Shown here: in pieces, positions 13,167-14,775 of the stretch
Layout of the letters: each line of letters starts with the position of its first letter
How positions within the stretch are numbered: the first letter of the stretch is position 1
DNA from: Candidatus Roizmanbacteria bacterium
Lineage (GTDB): Bacteria > Patescibacteriota > Microgenomatia > GCA-001788215 > 2-01-FULL-40-14
Direction of reading: 5' to 3'
Assembly: GCA_016203755.1 (NCBI GenBank)
Contig: JACQMD010000153.1
Coordinates: 1 to 14,775 of the forward strand
Length of the DNA: 14,775 nucleotides
Position numbers and translations under genes: made by a program
The notes under the pieces: generated by a model
Database searches by the model: none
Seen by the model: the letters and a program-made list of their open reading frames with translations, nothing else
What the model was told of the DNA's origin: nothing

Positions 13167-13912
13167 TTTTTGCCTATCCATTTGTCAACTGCTCTACAAA
13201 ACGATGTGTGGTTAAACAATACGAAATCATGATTTCCTTCCAGAAAAATTAGTTCGGAATTCGATAGTTTTGAGTGGAGATGTTTAGCATACTCAGGTGA
13301 AAAAATCTCGTCTTGTGTACCCCAGACTAATAACGTCGGAATTCGAATCCGCTGAAATTCTACAAGTTCTTTCCCGCTCATAATATCGAACGCTTTTTTG
13401 AGTTGAGCAAATTGCGGGAGAGATTTGAGAAAGAATAGTAAAAAATCCCTAACTAGATGCATAAGGAGCGGCAACTGGCTTACATATTTTAATTCATGCA
13501 AAGTTTTTCGGAGGAGAAAATAGAGGAATTGTGTGAAGGTATAGTGAATAGGTAATCCTGCTGAATCGGCAAGAACTAATCTGGCAATCTTATTATTCGA
13601 CTCTGCCAGTTTCAAGGCGATTCCGCCGCCAAAGGAGTTCCCAATAACGGTGATATCTTTTAATGCTTTTGAGCGGATAAATTCATTCAATAAAGAGGTA
13701 TAATCTTCGATAGTTGAAGTGGATTGGCCGTGTAAACTAAAGTGTAGACTCGGCGCATAGACGTGATATGACTGTGTAAGTTGATTAATAACTTGTTTGT
13801 AAGCTGTGCTTCGAGAACCAAGGCCATGGAGTAATAAAATTACTTTTCCTGACCCTGCTTCAAGATATTCTAAATTTGCTAGAGTTTTAAATAGGTGAGT
13901 TCTAATTGGCAT
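13163..13912 (-). CDS. Alpha/beta hydrolase
   Basis: 249 residues from ATG 13910-13912; a TTG four codons upstream is less likely. Visible parts are the oxyanion loop LLLHGLGS, the nucleophile elbow GNSFGG (Ser93 in this numbering), the acid in VWGTQDEIFSP (Asp201) and the final EGNHDF His228, forming the Ser-Asp-His triad. A helical cap (about 120-180) is hydrophobic. This is typical of small esterase/lipase or C-C hydrolase members of the fold, and the substrate is unknown. It is 15 bp downstream of the DinB-like gene and overlaps NUDIX by 4 nt, so the three are probably co-transcribed. Confidence 0.88.
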   Translation of the reverse strand: MPIRTHLFKTLANLEYLEAGSGKVILLLHGLGSRSTAYKQVINQLTQSYHVYAPSLHFSLHGQSTSTIEDYTSLLNEFIRSKALKDITVIGNSFGGGIALKLAESNNKIARLVLADSAGLPIHYTFTQFLYFLLRKTLHELKYVSQLPLLMHLVRDFLLFFLKSLPQFAQLKKAFDIMSGKELVEFQRIRIPTLLVWGTQDEIFSPEYAKHLHSKLSNSELIFLEGNHDFVLFNHTSFCRAVDKWIGKK

Positions 13913-13927
13913 TATATGTGGCAAAAG

Positions 13928-14401
13928 TTAGTTTCTCTTTAAGTCCCACTTATCAGCCCATGATTTTGGGATAGGGAGATTAAGGGTAAAGATGAAATTA
14001 ATCAGCTGTCCCTGATGGTGGGATTCGTGTTCGACGAGAATCATGTAGTTAATGAGCGGGCTGTCTCCACTTTTGAACTTTTTAAGAAGATCGACTTTTT
14101 TAAGTGCGGCAAATAATTTTTCATCTACTTTCTGCATGTGTTTCTTAATGACCTGCAATGTTTTTACCGGCTCCTGGTCTAAACTGGATGAAAATCCTTC
14201 CCAGACGCCTTTAGTTATCATCGGCATATTACTTTCCTGAGCACCGAGCATACAACGAAATTGGTACAAAATATTTTGTGACTCGGGGAAAGGGAGTTTC
14301 TTCTTTAAATCCTGCGCGGTCAGTTCGTCCATCAAGTCATACGTCATGCCTCTGAGCTGTTTCCAGTGGGAAATAACCTGGTCTGTTAGTTGTTGATTCA
14401 T
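13928..14401 (-). CDS. DinB-like four-helix protein
   Basis: 157 residues from ATG 14399-14401. An upstream extension of the frame would run through the tRNA gene and is rejected. The C-terminal ILVEHESHHQGQLINFIF helix carries the H...HH metal-ligand pattern of the DinB/YfiT family. LRGMTYDLMDELTAQDLKKK at the N-terminus also fits. The first metal His, expected near the FRCMLGAQESN helix, is not seen, so metal binding may differ. Family members include thiol-dependent transferases and stress-induced proteins, and the precise role is unknown. It begins 11 bp downstream of tRNA-Pro. Confidence 0.75.
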   Translation of the reverse strand: MNQQLTDQVISHWKQLRGMTYDLMDELTAQDLKKKLPFPESQNILYQFRCMLGAQESNMPMITKGVWEGFSSSLDQEPVKTLQVIKKHMQKVDEKLFAALKKVDLLKKFKSGDSPLINYMILVEHESHHQGQLINFIFTLNLPIPKSWADKWDLKRN

Positions 14402-14412
14402 ACTGTAGCATG

Positions 14413-14483
14413 TCGGGGAGCGGAGAATTGAACTCCGACCGCACGACCCCCAGCCGCGCATTCTACCGTTAAACTACTCCCCG
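14413..14483 (-). tRNA. tRNA-Pro(GGG)
   Basis: 71 nt without an encoded CCA. The acceptor CGGGGAG (14477-14483) pairs perfectly with CTCCCCG (14414-14420). The D arm is GTTT-AACGGTA-GAAT. The anticodon stem CGCGG/TCGTG holds the loop CTGGGGG with anticodon GGG. The T arm CGGAG-TTCAATT-CTCCG is perfect. The C1-G72 pair and discriminator A73 are bacterial proline identity features. Positions 17 and 47 are absent, accounting for the short length. CCA must be added enzymatically, since CAT follows. Confidence 0.93.
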
Positions 14484-14518
14484 TAAGTTGTTGTTATATG
14501 ATATAATTTTAGCACAAA

Positions 14519-14585
14519 GACCCTGTTTCCGAATTGTCGCCGGACGGCGCGCGTTCCAGGCTTACGTCTGGATAGGAGCGGGGTC
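14519..14585. other. Structured three-way-junction element, unassigned
   Basis: A 7-bp closing stem (14519-14525 with 14579-14585, one G-T pair) encloses two hairpins. One is CGCC-GGAC-GGCG (14538-14549), the other TCCAG-8 nt-CTGGA (14555-14572). The 67-bp span is GC-rich beside AT-rich flanks. It lies between the DUF3800 stop and the tRNA-Pro gene. It is tRNA-like in size and closing stem but lacks a T arm and a recognisable anticodon arm on either strand. It could be a small RNA, a processing or termination structure, or a decayed tRNA. Confidence 0.4.
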
Positions 14586-14587
14586 GA

Positions 14588-14775
14588 TCATTTAAACACC
14601 CACACATCTTCAAGTCGTTTTTGCATGATCTTATATAAATCTCTATCTTTCCCTTTATGGTACGACGCTATGCAGCCTGCCATCATATCTGCAAGCTGAA
14701 TTAAGATGTTTTGTTTTGAGTCAGTAAACTTTAGTTCTGTAAACACGTGATTGGTCTTGTTATCAAGTTCACGAC
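14588..14775 (-). CDS. DUF3800 protein, C-terminal end
   Basis: Only the last 62 codons are in the window; the 5' part lies beyond base 14775. The sequence NILIQLADMMAGCIASYHKG, followed by KIMQKRLEDVWVFK, matches the end of DUF3800 proteins, where IQLADMIAG carries the conserved acidic residue and the chain ends ..EDVWEF. Proteins of this family have an RNase H-like fold by prediction and unknown function, and often travel with mobile elements. The stop TGA is 14588-14590. Confidence 0.75.
   Translation of the reverse strand, partial: RELDNKTNHVFTELKFTDSKQNILIQLADMMAGCIASYHKGKDRDLYKIMQKRLEDVWVFK

Noticed and set aside
13928..14461. DinB-like protein starting at 14461
   Set aside because: The extra 20 codons lie inside the tRNA-Pro gene. 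ATG 14399-14401 gives the normal family start.
14519..14585. A second tRNA gene
   Set aside because: The closing stem fits, but neither strand has a TTCRA T loop, a D loop with GG, or a 7-nt anticodon loop in the right place.

Overview
The window reads as a piece of a small, AT-rich bacterial genome, most likely a Candidate Phyla Radiation (Patescibacteria, possibly Microgenomates-like) organism. This is inferred from protein style, not from a marker tree. The clues are a DsbA-like thiol protein with a very Lys/Glu-rich cytoplasmic tail, a Thr-Pro-linker lytic transglycosylase, short leaders or leaderless starts behind TATAAT boxes, and tightly packed small genes. Two blocks of ordinary genes flank a disturbed accessory island.

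Left flank (1-1713): the N-terminal three quarters of elongation factor G (minus strand), with a clear promoter. Right flank (9338-14775, mostly minus strand): a probable operon of DsbA-like protein, ferric-reductase-like membrane protein and glutamate dehydrogenase. It is divergent from a secreted transglycosylase. Then comes a second run of tRNA-Pro(GGG), DinB-like protein, alpha/beta hydrolase and NUDIX hydrolase, and finally the end of a DUF3800 protein. An unassigned structured element lies between the DUF3800 gene and the tRNA.

The island (about 1828-9314) is organised by seven short palindromic elements. Five copies (A 1828-1927, B 2889-2988, C 4703-4802, D 6248-6347, E 8086-8185) are all exactly 100 bp and nearly identical, and occur in both orientations. 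Two others (F 6375-6464, 90 bp; G 9022-9112, 91 bp) differ in sequence but share the terminal TGT(C/A)AG and the nested-hairpin design. No transposase that could move them is visible.

Between the elements lie two paralogous unknown genes (2036-2884 and 7418-7822), an enzyme-like barrel protein, a membrane-anchored PsbP-like protein, a four-helix membrane protein, a RiPP-precursor-like peptide with an in-frame TAG, and debris. The debris comprises an IS1182-type transposase N-terminus cut by B, another IS left end, an acyl-CoA dehydrogenase scrap, an IstB C-terminus beside G, and a signal-peptide start cut by G.

The most informative observation is at 5949-7491. A regulator-like gene is split by D and F, and removing the inserted DNA in silico restores one continuous reading frame through a helix-turn-helix. 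This shows that the palindromes are insertions, not structural parts of the genes. The island looks like a landing zone where small palindromic elements accumulate, break genes and probably promote rearrangement. A chimeric assembly cannot be excluded from the sequence alone.
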